Of a DNA stretch of 64,000 nucleotides, positions 55,701-62,809 are shown one piece after another. The stretch is from Actinotalea sp. JY-7876 (GTDB lineage Bacteria; Actinomycetota; Actinomycetes; Actinomycetales; Cellulomonadaceae). The stretch spans positions 1,736,001-1,800,000 of the forward strand of contig NZ_CP059493.1 in NCBI RefSeq assembly GCF_014042015.1, in the 5' to 3' direction. The notes under the pieces are model-generated. The model worked only from the letters and a program-made list of their open reading frames with translations, did not search any database and was not told the origin of the DNA. Position numbers and translations under genes: made by a program. Every line of letters begins with the position of its first letter. The first letter of the stretch is position 1.

Positions 55701-56058
55701 CTACCGCCCCGTGCCCCACCTGACGGTCCGGGTCGGCGCCGACGCGAGGGAGCGGGACGTGACGCGCGTGCGCGCCGCGGCAGCGCTGGCCGGGGTTCCG
55801 GTGACGCTCTCGCGGGCGCCCGGCGAGGCGGACGACGCCTTCGCGGTACGCGTGCGCGACGGGGCCGTCACGGGGCGCGTCCGCCTGGTCGGCACCAGCG
55901 CGGGGCTGCGCGAGGCGGTCGCCGCGCGCGTCGGCGAGGTGACCCTCATCGACGCGCCCGTGGTCGCCTCGGGCGAGCGGGAGCTGCGCACCGTCCTGCG
56001 GGAGCAGGCGATCAGCCGGACGCGGCACCGCTTCGGGCACCTGCCCGCGGACGGCTGA
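52747..56058 (+). CDS. putA: Bifunctional proline dehydrogenase / pyrroline-5-carboxylate dehydrogenase
   Basis: A 1103-residue enzyme oxidising proline to glutamate in two steps with FAD and NAD. The N-terminal proline dehydrogenase barrel (about residues 110-430) shows RLNLNLLGEAVLGEVEA, DYVSVKVSAVASQL, FLNLDMEEYRDL and the FAD-contacting RVKVRLVKGANL. The C-terminal aldehyde dehydrogenase domain has PPWNFPVAIPVGSALAALAAGSP. Its general base is E714 in LAETSGKNAL, its nucleophile is C748 in GHAGQKCSAAS, and QPFGGWKASAVGPG also belongs to it. No DNA-binding N-terminus is present, so it is not a PutA repressor. A hairpin follows at 56080-56095. Confidence 0.96.
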   Translation: MPPTTALGSLTDDAVRLAERWVAATAADQTASERRTTGRLAGLVSDPAGLELAVRFVDRVARPQDVRVAAAELAGLADRASAAGAFLGPADRALLAVGARVAPVLPHVVVPAARARLRQLVGHLVADAGPGLRRHVARARAEGFRLNLNLLGEAVLGEVEARSRLDRVRALVERPDVDYVSVKVSAVASQLATWDTAGSRDRVVDRLQPLYRSAHAHGTFLNLDMEEYRDLQLTVAVFERLLADADLSSMAMGIVLQAYLPDSHAALDEITALAARRVAGGGARVKVRLVKGANLAMERVEAELHGWPQAPYGTKAEVDASWVRLLDRALDPARTGAVRVGAASHNLYGVALAHLLARERGVGEALDVEMLQGMAPAQARAVRDAVAPDTHVLLYTPVVARDDFDVAISYLVRRLEENAAPQNFLHDLFAGGQDGDAAGVEGQRDAFVAAVAGAATAATLPRRVPRGEPTLPGPGFENVPDTDPAVAEARAWAAALPARDVDVPAAVVIRTERDVDDAVAVALGLRDSWATASPERRAAVLRRAALELERARGDLVAVMTQEAGKTVAEGDPEVSEAVDFARYYADRAEALADGAVPGAVFRPDGLTVVTPPWNFPVAIPVGSALAALAAGSPVLAKPAPQTPRSAGVAYGAVRRALEAEGFAPDLLQVLDAPEGDVGRHLVTHPDVRRVLLTGSIETARLFASWRPDLDVLAETSGKNALVVTPSADVDLAVADVVRSAFGHAGQKCSAASLLVLVGSAGRDDRLRRQLADAVTSLRVGPASDLGVAVGPLVEPAQGRLLRALTTLDPGERWLVRPRRLDAEGRLWTPGVKHGVARGSFFHLTEVFGPVLGVMRVETLDEAIAVQNEVAFGLTGGLHSLDEREIEHWLRAVEVGNAYVNRHITGAIVRRQPFGGWKASAVGPGAKAGGPGYVPQLGAWADAPDVPRDDDGWLAWARADDERCWREHFGVEHDPSGLAVEANVLRYRPVPHLTVRVGADARERDVTRVRAAAALAGVPVTLSRAPGEADDAFAVRVRDGAVTGRVRLVGTSAGLREAVAARVGEVTLIDAPVVASGERELRTVLREQAISRTRHRFGHLPADG

Positions 56059-56079
56059 GCGCGCACACATCACCTGAAT

Positions 56080-56095
56080 GCCCGGTGCGCCGGGC
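56080..56095 (+). terminator. Stem-loop after putA
   Basis: GCCCGG-TGCG-CCGGGC forms a perfect 6-bp stem with a 4-base loop, 21 bases past the putA stop. Confidence 0.45.
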
Positions 56096-56118
56096 TCAAG
56101 CAGGAGCGGTACGCCACC

Positions 56119-56124
56119 GATACT
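56119..56124 (+). promoter_or_regulatory. -10-like element of the leaderless GGDEF-EAL gene
   Basis: GATACT ends exactly six bases before the GTG at 56131. An AGGAG at 56102-56106 is too distant to serve as ribosome site. Confidence 0.4.
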
Positions 56125-56130
56125 GCCCAT

Positions 56131-58401
56131 GTGTCCGGATCTGCGCTGACGTGGTCCGTCGTCCTCCAGTGCCTCGTGGCGGGAGTGGTCGTCGGGCTCT
56201 GCGCGCTGCACGCGAGCGGCTGGCGCCACGGGCTCCGCCCCGCCGAGGCGCTCTGGACCGTGGTGTGGGCGCTCGCGCTCGCGGCGGTGAGCCTGGTCAA
56301 CGGCCTGCTGCTCCTCACGGCGGAGCCGGCGCACAGCGCCCTCCTGCTCCTCCGCTTCCTCGCGGTCGCTGCGGCGGTGGTGATCAGCGAGCCGGCCGTC
56401 CGCGTCTGCAGCGGCGGTCGTCCGGACGTGCGCCCGGTCGCGGCCATGGCCGCGTGGTACGCGTGCGGTGCCGTGCTCTGGGTCACGACCGACCTCGTCT
56501 TCGCCCACCGCTACGTCGACGGCATCCCGGTCTACGGCCCGCTCCGCACCGCGGTGCTGCTCGTGCCCCTGCTGGTGGTGGCGACCACCGTGCTGCGCCG
56601 GCTGCGGGGCCGGACCATGACCGCGGTCGGGGCCGTCGTCACCGTCGCCGGGACCGTCTCGACGACCCTGCTCATCGTCTCCGCCGTCCCGCCGCCGAAC
56701 GAGTCGACGGAGTGGCTCGCCGGGCTGTGGGTCGTCCCGCTCATCGCCGGCCTGATGTTCATGGCCGCCTTCCGCATCGCCGAGGTGCGCCGTGACTGGC
56801 TGCGCCGCGCGAGCATGCGCGACGCGCTGAGCGCCGTGACCAACGACGCGTGGCTGCTGCGCACGCCCGAGCAGGCGCTCGAGCGCGCCGTCGCCGCCGC
56901 GCGCCGCCTCCTCGACGACGACCGGATCGTGGGGACCATCCGGCCGCTGTCGCGCGACCGGTTCGTCACCGAGCTGTTCGCCGAGGACGGCCGACCCGAC
57001 GACCCCGTCGACGCCGCCTTCCTGCGTGACCTGGCGCGCGTCGTCTCGAGCGCCGCCGAGCGCCAGGCGATGACCTCGCGCCTCAAGCGCGCCGCCTTCA
57101 CCGACTCCCTGACCGGGCTCGCGAACCGGCATGCCCTCGACCAGCACCTCGCGATGACGCTCGACCGGGCGAACGTGGAGCGCACGCCCGTCGCCGTCCT
57201 GTTCTGCGACCTCGACGGGTTCAAGCTCGCCAACGACCGCCACGGCCACGCCTGGGGCGACGCGCTGCTGGTCCACGCGGCCGAGCACCTCACGGCCGTG
57301 CTCAGCGCGGGCACCTTCCTGGCCCGCCACGGCGGCGACGAGTTCGTCGCCGTCCTCGACCGCGCGCCGGACGACGGTGAGCTCCGGGCCCTCGCCCGGC
57401 GCGTCCGGGACACGTTCGAGGCGCCCGGTGAGGACGTCGTGCGCACCACGATCACCGTCGGCGTGGCCACCTGGGCACCGGGCGACGTCGTCGACCCCGA
57501 CGGGCTGCTGCGCGAGGCCGACCTGGCGATGCTCGAGGGCAAGCGCTCGCACGCGGGCGTGGCGCTCTACGACGAGCGCCTGCGGGCCCGCGTCGACGCC
57601 CGCGCGACGGCGCGCGACGAGCTCGAGGTCGGCATCAGGGACGGCGAGATCGTCGCGTACTTCCAGCCGCTGAGCGACGCCCTCACCCTCGAGGTCATCG
57701 GGCTGGAGGTCCTCGCCCGCTGGCGTCACGACGGCGCCCTGCGCCGTCCCGGCGAGTGGCTGCCCCTCGCCGAGGAGACCGGCCTGATCGTCGAGGTCGG
57801 CCGCCAGATGTTCGTCGCCGCGCGGCACGGGATGGAGCAGTTCGACCTGCCCGTCGCGGTCAACGTCGCGGCGCGCCAGCTCGACGAGCCCGACTTCGTC
57901 GCTCTCGTCGAGCGGTCCTGGGGCACCGACCGCTGGGACATGCTCACCATCGAGGTCACCGAGAGCGCGCTGCTCTACGACGCCGAGCACGTGCGCGACG
58001 CGCTCGCGGTACTCGTCGAGCGCGGCGTCAAGATCGCCCTCGACGACTTCGGCACGGGCTACAACTCGCTGTCACGCCTGGGCGAGCTCCCGATCCACGT
58101 GCTCAAGATCGACCAGACGTTCGTGCACGACATCGCCACGAGCGAGGGCGTGGCAGTCCTCAAGGCGATCCTCGGGCTCGCGGAGGCCCACGGCCTCGAG
58201 GTCGTCGCCGAGGGGGTCGAGAACGTCGCCGAGCTGACGGCCCTGGTGGACATGGGCGTGCCCGTGGTCCAGGGCAACATGCTCGGCCGGCCGTCCCCCC
58301 GGGTCCCCGTACGCGGGCGCCGCCCGTTGTCGGTCGCCCGCCACCCCGCGACGCGGGCCGTGCTCTACGACTTCGTGCCGGTCGGCGGCACCCCGGTCTG
58401 A
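56131..58401 (+). CDS. Membrane GGDEF-EAL protein (cyclic di-GMP cyclase/phosphodiesterase)
   Basis: A 756-residue protein. About seven hydrophobic helices in residues 1-220 form an integral membrane sensor region; a GAF-less linker follows. The GGDEF domain (about 320-480) has an intact catalytic GGDEF at 401-405 in ARHGGDEFVAVL but no RxxD inhibitory site five residues upstream. The EAL domain (about 490-740) has E526 in GLEVLARW, Asn in VNVAARQL, TIEVTES, the DDFGTGY loop, LKID and AEGVEN with Q in VVQG; all usual catalytic residues are present. Both synthesis and breakdown of c-di-GMP are thus possible. Leaderless GTG start. Convergent with nusB, sharing a terminator hairpin. Confidence 0.92.
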   Translation: MSGSALTWSVVLQCLVAGVVVGLCALHASGWRHGLRPAEALWTVVWALALAAVSLVNGLLLLTAEPAHSALLLLRFLAVAAAVVISEPAVRVCSGGRPDVRPVAAMAAWYACGAVLWVTTDLVFAHRYVDGIPVYGPLRTAVLLVPLLVVATTVLRRLRGRTMTAVGAVVTVAGTVSTTLLIVSAVPPPNESTEWLAGLWVVPLIAGLMFMAAFRIAEVRRDWLRRASMRDALSAVTNDAWLLRTPEQALERAVAAARRLLDDDRIVGTIRPLSRDRFVTELFAEDGRPDDPVDAAFLRDLARVVSSAAERQAMTSRLKRAAFTDSLTGLANRHALDQHLAMTLDRANVERTPVAVLFCDLDGFKLANDRHGHAWGDALLVHAAEHLTAVLSAGTFLARHGGDEFVAVLDRAPDDGELRALARRVRDTFEAPGEDVVRTTITVGVATWAPGDVVDPDGLLREADLAMLEGKRSHAGVALYDERLRARVDARATARDELEVGIRDGEIVAYFQPLSDALTLEVIGLEVLARWRHDGALRRPGEWLPLAEETGLIVEVGRQMFVAARHGMEQFDLPVAVNVAARQLDEPDFVALVERSWGTDRWDMLTIEVTESALLYDAEHVRDALAVLVERGVKIALDDFGTGYNSLSRLGELPIHVLKIDQTFVHDIATSEGVAVLKAILGLAEAHGLEVVAEGVENVAELTALVDMGVPVVQGNMLGRPSPRVPVRGRRPLSVARHPATRAVLYDFVPVGGTPV

Positions 58402-58416
58402 GACGTCGTCAGACCG
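58394..58416. terminator. Mirror-image hairpin containing both stop codons of convergent genes
   Basis: CGGTCTGA (58394-58401) and TCAGACCG (58409-58416) form a perfect 8-bp stem around 7 bases. The inner ends are the TGA stops of the GGDEF-EAL gene and of nusB, so both reading frames end inside the same symmetrical hairpin. Confidence 0.55.
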
Positions 58417-58825
58417 ACAGCGTCGGCTTCAGGTCCACGATCCGGCCCAGGAGCCCGTTGACGAACGACGGCGACTCGTCCGTCGAGAGCCCCCGCGCGA
58501 GCTCGACGGCCTCGTCCACCGCGACCGCGTCCGGGACGTCGTCGTTGAAGAGGATCTCCCACGCGCCGAGGCGCAGGATCGCCCGGTCGACGGCCGGCAT
58601 CCGCTCGATCGTCCAGCCGTGCGAGTACGTCGCGATGAGCTCGTCGATGCGGTCGAGCTGTGACAGGACGCCCTCGACGAGCTCGACGGCGTACTGCGGC
58701 AGCGCGCTCTCGTGGCCCGGCTCCGCGATGCGCGTCGCCAGCAGCTCGAGCGGCGGGACGCCCCGCTGGTCCGCCTCGAAGAGGACGTCCAGCGCGCGCT
58801 TGCGGGCCTTGCTGCGTGCGGCCAA
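58409..58825 (-). CDS. nusB: Transcription antitermination factor NusB
   Basis: A 138-residue all-helical RNA-binding protein acting with NusE in rRNA antitermination. It has ARSKARKRALDVLFEADQRG, YAVELVEGV, RMPAVDRAILRLGAWEILF and the terminal SFVNGLLGRIVD, all conserved in the family. The start is TTG at 58825, one base after the efp stop, so translation is probably coupled to efp. It is the last gene of the efp-nusB unit. Confidence 0.96.
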   Translation of the reverse strand: MAARSKARKRALDVLFEADQRGVPPLELLATRIAEPGHESALPQYAVELVEGVLSQLDRIDELIATYSHGWTIERMPAVDRAILRLGAWEILFNDDVPDAVAVDEAVELARGLSTDESPSFVNGLLGRIVDLKPTLSV

Positions 58826-58826
58826 G

Positions 58827-59390
58827 TCAGTCGTTCACACGGCCGAGGTAGGACCCGTCGCGGGTGTCCACCTTGACGCGCGTGCCCTGCTCGAGGAACA
58901 GCGGGACCTGGATCTCGGCGCCGGTCTCGAGCGTCGCGGGCTTGGTGCCGCCCGTGGACCGGTCGCCCTGCAGGCCGGGCTCCGTGTAGGTGATCTCGAG
59001 GACGACCGACGGCGGGAGCTCGACGTACAGCGGGCTGCCGTCGTGCGTCGCGACCATGGCCTGCTGGCTCTCGAGGAGGTAGTTGGCGACGTCGCCGACC
59101 GTGGCCTCGGGCACGTTGAGCTGGTCGTAGGTGGACGTGTCCATGAAGACGTAGTCCGTGCCGTCCTTGTACAGGTACTGCATGTCGCGCTTGTCGACGT
59201 TGGCCGTCTCGACCTTGGTCCCGGCGTTGAAGGTGCGGTCGACCGTCTTGCCCGAGAGCACGTTCTTGAGCTTGGTGCGCACGAAGGCGCCACCCTTGCC
59301 CGGCTTGACGTGCTGGAACTCGATGACGGTCCACAGCTGGCCGTCCAGGTTGAGGACGGTGCCGTTCTTCAGGTCGTTCGTCGTGGCCAC
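58827..59390 (-). CDS. efp: Elongation factor P
   Basis: A 187-residue translation factor that rescues ribosomes stalled on polyproline stretches. It has the N-terminal KOW-like domain with [23 protein letters not shown], in which the Lys of PGKGG is the loop-tip residue (modified in some bacteria). Two OB domains follow, ending in [22 protein letters not shown]. No EpmA/EpmB-type modifying genes are nearby. GTG start at 59390 with AGGAAGA six bases upstream; -10-like TAGACT at 59456-59451. Confidence 0.97.
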   Translation of the reverse strand: MATTNDLKNGTVLNLDGQLWTVIEFQHVKPGKGGAFVRTKLKNVLSGKTVDRTFNAGTKVETANVDKRDMQYLYKDGTDYVFMDTSTYDQLNVPEATVGDVANYLLESQQAMVATHDGSPLYVELPPSVVLEITYTEPGLQGDRSTGGTKPATLETGAEIQVPLFLEQGTRVKVDTRDGSYLGRVND

Positions 59391-59450
59391 AGCAGATCTT
59401 CCTGTCAGGTCGGTCGGGGCTCGTGCGACGCCCGGCGACGCGCGCGGAGC

Positions 59451-59456
59451 AGTCTA
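59451..59456 (-). promoter_or_regulatory. -10 element of efp-nusB
   Basis: Minus-strand TAGACT; transcription would start near 59444, leaving a 54-base leader with AGGAAGA before the efp GTG. Confidence 0.45.
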
Positions 59457-59459
59457 CCG

Positions 59460-59915
59460 TCAGCCCGCGAGGACTCGGCGCACCACGGCCCCGACCACGG
59501 CGGCCCACAGCATGGACGCGAGGGTCCCGATGACGAAGCGCTCCGAGGTGCCCGGGTGCTCGCGGAGCTCGGGGTACCGGCCCAGGCCCTTGACGGCGAT
59601 GACGAGCGCGATGCCCGACGGGTAGCCGGCGAGGATCGAGCCCGTGATGGCGAGCCGCTCGAGGATCCCGATCCACGTGCCGCCCCGCAGGGCCGCCTGC
59701 GCGTCCGGGCCCACGGGCCCGTCGCCGCCGGGAGTCGAACCGGCCGCGTCCGGGACGTGCTGCGGGAGGGCGCCGGGCGACGCGGGGACGTCCGGGGCCC
59801 CGGCGTCGGAGGAGCGCGCCGCCAGAGCGAGGATGCCGGAGGTCAGCGGCCAGCCGCCGGCCGCGCTGACGATCAGCGCGGCGAGGCCGAGCACCAGGGT
59901 GAGCCAGTCGTCCAC
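59460..59915 (-). CDS. Membrane protein paired with the SatD-like gene
   Basis: A 151-residue protein with an N-terminal hydrophobic helix (WLTLVLGLAALIVSAAGGWP), a Pro/Gly/Asp-rich linker of about 45 residues, then two more helices in a segment reading WIGILERLAITGSILAGYPSGIALVIAVKGLGRY and FVIGTLASMLWAAVVG. The WIGILER-AIAVKG-IGTL-S pattern recurs in proteins found next to SatD-like genes. GTG start at 59915 with AAGGAGA upstream. It lies directly after the SatD-like gene (75-base gap), so the two likely form one unit. Function unknown. Confidence 0.75.
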   Translation of the reverse strand: MDDWLTLVLGLAALIVSAAGGWPLTSGILALAARSSDAGAPDVPASPGALPQHVPDAAGSTPGGDGPVGPDAQAALRGGTWIGILERLAITGSILAGYPSGIALVIAVKGLGRYPELREHPGTSERFVIGTLASMLWAAVVGAVVRRVLAG

Positions 59916-59990
59916 GCGTCTCCTTCGTCGTCAGGGCCATGACGGCCGCGCCGGGTCCCGGGGGTTCCCGCCGCACGGCTCGCCGCGAGG

Positions 59991-60629
59991 CTACCGGTCG
60001 CCCCCGACACGTCCCTCGGCCCGCGCCAGGAGCCGGGCAGCCGCCGCGCGCGCGGCGAGCTCCTCGCCCCACAGGGCCGTCCGCAGCCGCTGACTGACGG
60101 CCTGCTGGCTCACGCCCAGCGCGGCGGCGACCTCCTCCTGCGTCGCCCACGGGCGCGCGGCGAGCGCGTCGACGGCCTGCCAGCCCGCGTCCGACCGCCT
60201 GTCCCGCACGGCCCCGACGAGCGCCAGGACGGCCTCCGCATCGGCGGCGGCCTCGTCGTCGCGGCCCCGCACGGCGAGCGGCACGGCGCGGGCCCGGCTC
60301 TTGGCCGCCTCGACGGCCTCGCGCGCGGCGACGAACGCCGGGCCCTGCGCCGCGCGGACCGAGGCGGGCAGGGGTGTCGCGACCTCACCGGCACCGATGC
60401 CGATGCTCCACCGCCCGGTCCGCAGGACGGTCAGCGCGAGGTCGACCACCGCCACGGGGTCGTCGAGCGCACCCTGGACCTCGTCGCCCACGGTCCGGTC
60501 GAAGGCGCGCACGATCGAGCGGCGGACCTGGGTCGACCCCTCGGCGAGCGTGTCGAGCATGACGAGGAGCCCGTCGACGCGGTCCCCGACGACGCGGCTG
60601 CCGATCTGGTCGATCGTGACGACGAACAC
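59991..60629 (-). CDS. SatD-like regulatory protein with C-terminal helix-turn-helix
   Basis: A 212-residue protein. The N-terminus (FVVTIDQIGSRVVGDRVDGLLVMLD) and the segment TVLRTGRWSIGIGAGEV resemble SatD-family proteins, whose biochemistry is not established. The C-terminus has a clear helix-turn-helix TQEEVAAALGVSQQAVSQRLRTAL (residues about 165-188). GTG start at 60629 is exactly six bases after TAGCCT, so the mRNA is leaderless. Two 18-bp repeats cover its -10 and -35. Followed by a membrane protein gene. I infer a self-repressing regulator; effector and regulon are unknown. Confidence 0.72.
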   Translation of the reverse strand: MFVVTIDQIGSRVVGDRVDGLLVMLDTLAEGSTQVRRSIVRAFDRTVGDEVQGALDDPVAVVDLALTVLRTGRWSIGIGAGEVATPLPASVRAAQGPAFVAAREAVEAAKSRARAVPLAVRGRDDEAAADAEAVLALVGAVRDRRSDAGWQAVDALAARPWATQEEVAAALGVSQQAVSQRLRTALWGEELAARAAAARLLARAEGRVGGDR

Positions 60630-60632
60630 GCG

Positions 60633-60650
60633 ACAAGGCTAGGCGCTTGT
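60633..60650. promoter_or_regulatory. Operator-like repeat 1 of the SatD-like gene
   Basis: ACAAGGCTAGGCGCTTGT: ACAAG arms inverted as CTTGT. It covers the whole -10 (TAGCCT on the minus strand, 60641-60636). Confidence 0.6.
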
Positions 60651-60664
60651 CCCGTGCGCTACAA
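60636..60664 (-). promoter_or_regulatory. Leaderless promoter of the SatD-like gene
   Basis: Minus-strand TTGTAG (60664-60659) and TAGCCT (60641-60636) are exactly 17 bases apart, and the GTG start at 60629 lies six bases beyond the -10. Confidence 0.6.
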
Positions 60665-60678
60665 GGCGCGGCCTTTGT
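60661..60678. promoter_or_regulatory. Operator-like repeat 2 of the SatD-like gene
   Basis: ACAAGGCGCGGCCTTTGT, the same size and outer arms as repeat 1 (one mismatch in the right arm), 28 bases from it and overlapping the -35. It ends at the aroQ stop codon. Confidence 0.6.
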
Positions 60679-61118
60679 CAGACGCGCGCGGCGACGGCGA
60701 GCAGCGCCAGCCGGTAGGAGTCGAAGCCGAACCCCGCCACCGTGCCGGTCGCGACGCCGCCGACCACGCTCGTGTGCCGGAACTCCTCGCGCGCGTACGG
60801 GTTCGACAGGTGCACCTCCACCAGGACCAGCCCGGCGGACGTCACCTGCGCGGCCGCGTCGCGCAGCGCGTAGGAGTAGTGCGTGAAGGCCGCCGGGTTG
60901 AGCACCACGTGCGCACGGGTGTCGACGGCCTCGTGCAGCCAGCCGACGATCTCGGCCTCGTCGTCGGTCTGCCGGACGTCCACCTCGAGGCCGGCTCCCG
61001 CCGCCCAGCCGGCCGCGTGCTCGGCGAGGTCGGCGAGGGTCGCGGACCCGTACACCTCCGGCTCGCGCACCCCGAGGCGGCCGAGGTTGGGACCGTTGAG
61101 GACCAGGACGCGCGTCAT
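60678..61118 (-). CDS. aroQ: 3-dehydroquinate dehydratase, type II
   Basis: A 146-residue dodecameric type II dehydroquinase, forming 3-dehydroshikimate. Diagnostic sequences are [21 protein letters not shown] (with the catalytic Tyr in EVYG), [16 protein letters not shown] and [21 protein letters not shown] minus-strand TAGCCT at 61131-61126 lies seven bases before the ATG at 61118. It follows aroB and precedes the SatD-like gene. Confidence 0.97.
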   Translation of the reverse strand: MTRVLVLNGPNLGRLGVREPEVYGSATLADLAEHAAGWAAGAGLEVDVRQTDDEAEIVGWLHEAVDTRAHVVLNPAAFTHYSYALRDAAAQVTSAGLVLVEVHLSNPYAREEFRHTSVVGGVATGTVAGFGFDSYRLALLAVAARV

Positions 61119-61128
61119 GCGCGCAAGG

Positions 61129-62271
61129 CTAGAGCAGCACCGGCGAGGAGGTCGGCGCCTCGCGGCTGATCTCGGCGTACGCGGCGGCGAGCAGCGCCGG
61201 GTCGGGCCCCTCGAGGCGGGTCGGCCGGCCCACGTCCTCGAGCACGACGAAGCGCAGCAGGGCGCCGCGCGACTTCTTGTCCCGGCGCATCGCCGCCAGG
61301 AGCCGGTCCCAGCGGTCGCCGCGGTAGGTGGTCGGGAGCCCGAGCGAGGAGAGCACGGCGCGGTGGCGGTCCACGACGTCGTCGTCGAGGCGCCCCGCGA
61401 GCCGCGCGAGCTCCGCCGCGAAGACCATGCCGACCGAGACCGCGGCGCCGTGGCGCCAGGCGAAGCGCTCGACCTGCTCGATGGCGTGGCCCAGCGTGTG
61501 CCCGTAGTTGAGGATCTCGCGCAGGTCGGCCTCGCGCAGGTCCTCGCCCACGACGCGCGCCTTGACCGCGATGGCGCGCTCGACCAGCTCGCGCAGCCGG
61601 CCGGCGGCGGCGTCGTCCAGGGTGGGCGCGACGAGCGCGGCCGGGTCCTGCTCGACGAGCTCGAGGATGCGCTCGTCGGCGATGAAGCCGGCCTTGACGA
61701 TCTCGGCCAGGCCCGCCGTGCGGTCGTGCACCGGCAGGGACCCGAGCGCGACGAGGTCGCACAGGACGCCGGCGGGCGGGTGGAAGGCGCCGACGAGGTT
61801 CTTGCCCTCGGGCGTGTTGATGCCGGTCTTGCCGCCGACGGCGGCGTCGACCATGGCCAGCACCGTGGTGGGGATGTGGACGACCCGGATGCCGCGCAGC
61901 CACGTCGCCGCGACGAAACCCGCGAGGTCGGTGGTCGCTCCCCCGCCGAGCCCCACGATCGCGTCGCTGCGCGTGAAGTCGGCCTGGCCGAGCACTCCCC
62001 ACAGGAAGGCCGCGACCTGCGCGGACTTGGCCTCCTCGGCCTCGGGGACCTCGGCCAGGAACACCTCGAAGCCCTGCGCGCGCAGGTCCTCCTGCACGAC
62101 CTCGGCCGAGGCCGTGAGCGCGCCCGGGTGGATCACCAGCACGCGGCGCACGCGATCGCCGAGCATCCCGGCGAGCTCGCCGAGCAGGTGGTGGCCGACG
62201 ACGACGTCGTACGGGTGCTCGCCCGCGACGGTGATCCGCGTGGGGGCGGCGGACGCGGTGGGCTCAGTCAC
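61129..62271 (-). CDS. aroB: 3-dehydroquinate synthase
   Basis: A 380-residue NAD- and metal-dependent enzyme of the shikimate pathway, cyclising DAHP to 3-dehydroquinate. It has [52 protein letters not shown] and the metal His residues in [11 protein letters not shown] with a later His. GTG start at 62271 overlaps aroK by eight bases. It is followed closely by aroQ. Confidence 0.97.
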   Translation of the reverse strand: MTEPTASAAPTRITVAGEHPYDVVVGHHLLGELAGMLGDRVRRVLVIHPGALTASAEVVQEDLRAQGFEVFLAEVPEAEEAKSAQVAAFLWGVLGQADFTRSDAIVGLGGGATTDLAGFVAATWLRGIRVVHIPTTVLAMVDAAVGGKTGINTPEGKNLVGAFHPPAGVLCDLVALGSLPVHDRTAGLAEIVKAGFIADERILELVEQDPAALVAPTLDDAAAGRLRELVERAIAVKARVVGEDLREADLREILNYGHTLGHAIEQVERFAWRHGAAVSVGMVFAAELARLAGRLDDDVVDRHRAVLSSLGLPTTYRGDRWDRLLAAMRRDKKSRGALLRFVVLEDVGRPTRLEGPDPALLAAAYAEISREAPTSSPVLL

Positions 62272-62809
62272 GGGTGGGTCCCTCCAGGGCTGCCGCGATC
62301 GTCGCGGCGACGTCCTGCGGCGCGACGTCGTCGGTGAGCACGTGCATCGTCGCGACGCTGCTGTAGACCGGGCGGCGCGCGTCCATGAGTGCCTGCCACT
62401 GCGCGCGGGGGTTGCCCAGCAGCAGCGGCCGGGCGCGCTGGAAGCCGACCCGGGGGGCCGCGTGGGCGAGCGAGACGTCGAGGAACACGACGGTGCCGCC
62501 CGCGTCGCGGTACGCCCCGAGGGCCTCCTGCGTCGCGGCGTCGAGCACCGCGCCGCCGCCGAGCGCCAGCACGCCGTCGTGCTCGGTGAGCGCGGTGACC
62601 ACCGCCGCCCGCTCGAGGGCACGGAAGTGCGGCTCGCCCTCGTCGAAGAAGATCGCGCTGATCTCCTTGCCCGCGGTGCGCTCGACGTCCTCGTCGGTGT
62701 CCCGCCACGCGACGCCGAGCAGCGCGGCGAGGTGCCGGGCGACCGTGGACTTGCCGGACCCGGGCGGGCCGACGAGCACCGCGCGCGGCCCGGCGGGCAC
62801 CGCGCTCAT
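62264..62809 (-). CDS. aroK: Shikimate kinase
   Basis: A 181-residue kinase that phosphorylates shikimate. Its P-loop is [10 protein letters not shown] (residues 13-22), followed by [13 protein letters not shown] with the shikimate-contacting Asp, [10 protein letters not shown] and the lid region [14 protein letters not shown]. Start ATG at 62809 overlaps the aroC stop (ATGA); its end overlaps aroB. This gives a tight aroC-aroK-aroB unit. Confidence 0.97.
   Translation of the reverse strand: MSAVPAGPRAVLVGPPGSGKSTVARHLAALLGVAWRDTDEDVERTAGKEISAIFFDEGEPHFRALERAAVVTALTEHDGVLALGGGAVLDAATQEALGAYRDAGGTVVFLDVSLAHAAPRVGFQRARPLLLGNPRAQWQALMDARRPVYSSVATMHVLTDDVAPQDVAATIAAALEGPTRD

Noticed and set aside
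52603-57990. A 1795-codon minus-strand frame opposite putA and the GGDEF-EAL gene
   Set aside because: Spans two clear plus-strand genes, is rich in Arg/His/Asp repeats typical of antisense frames, and shows no family motif.
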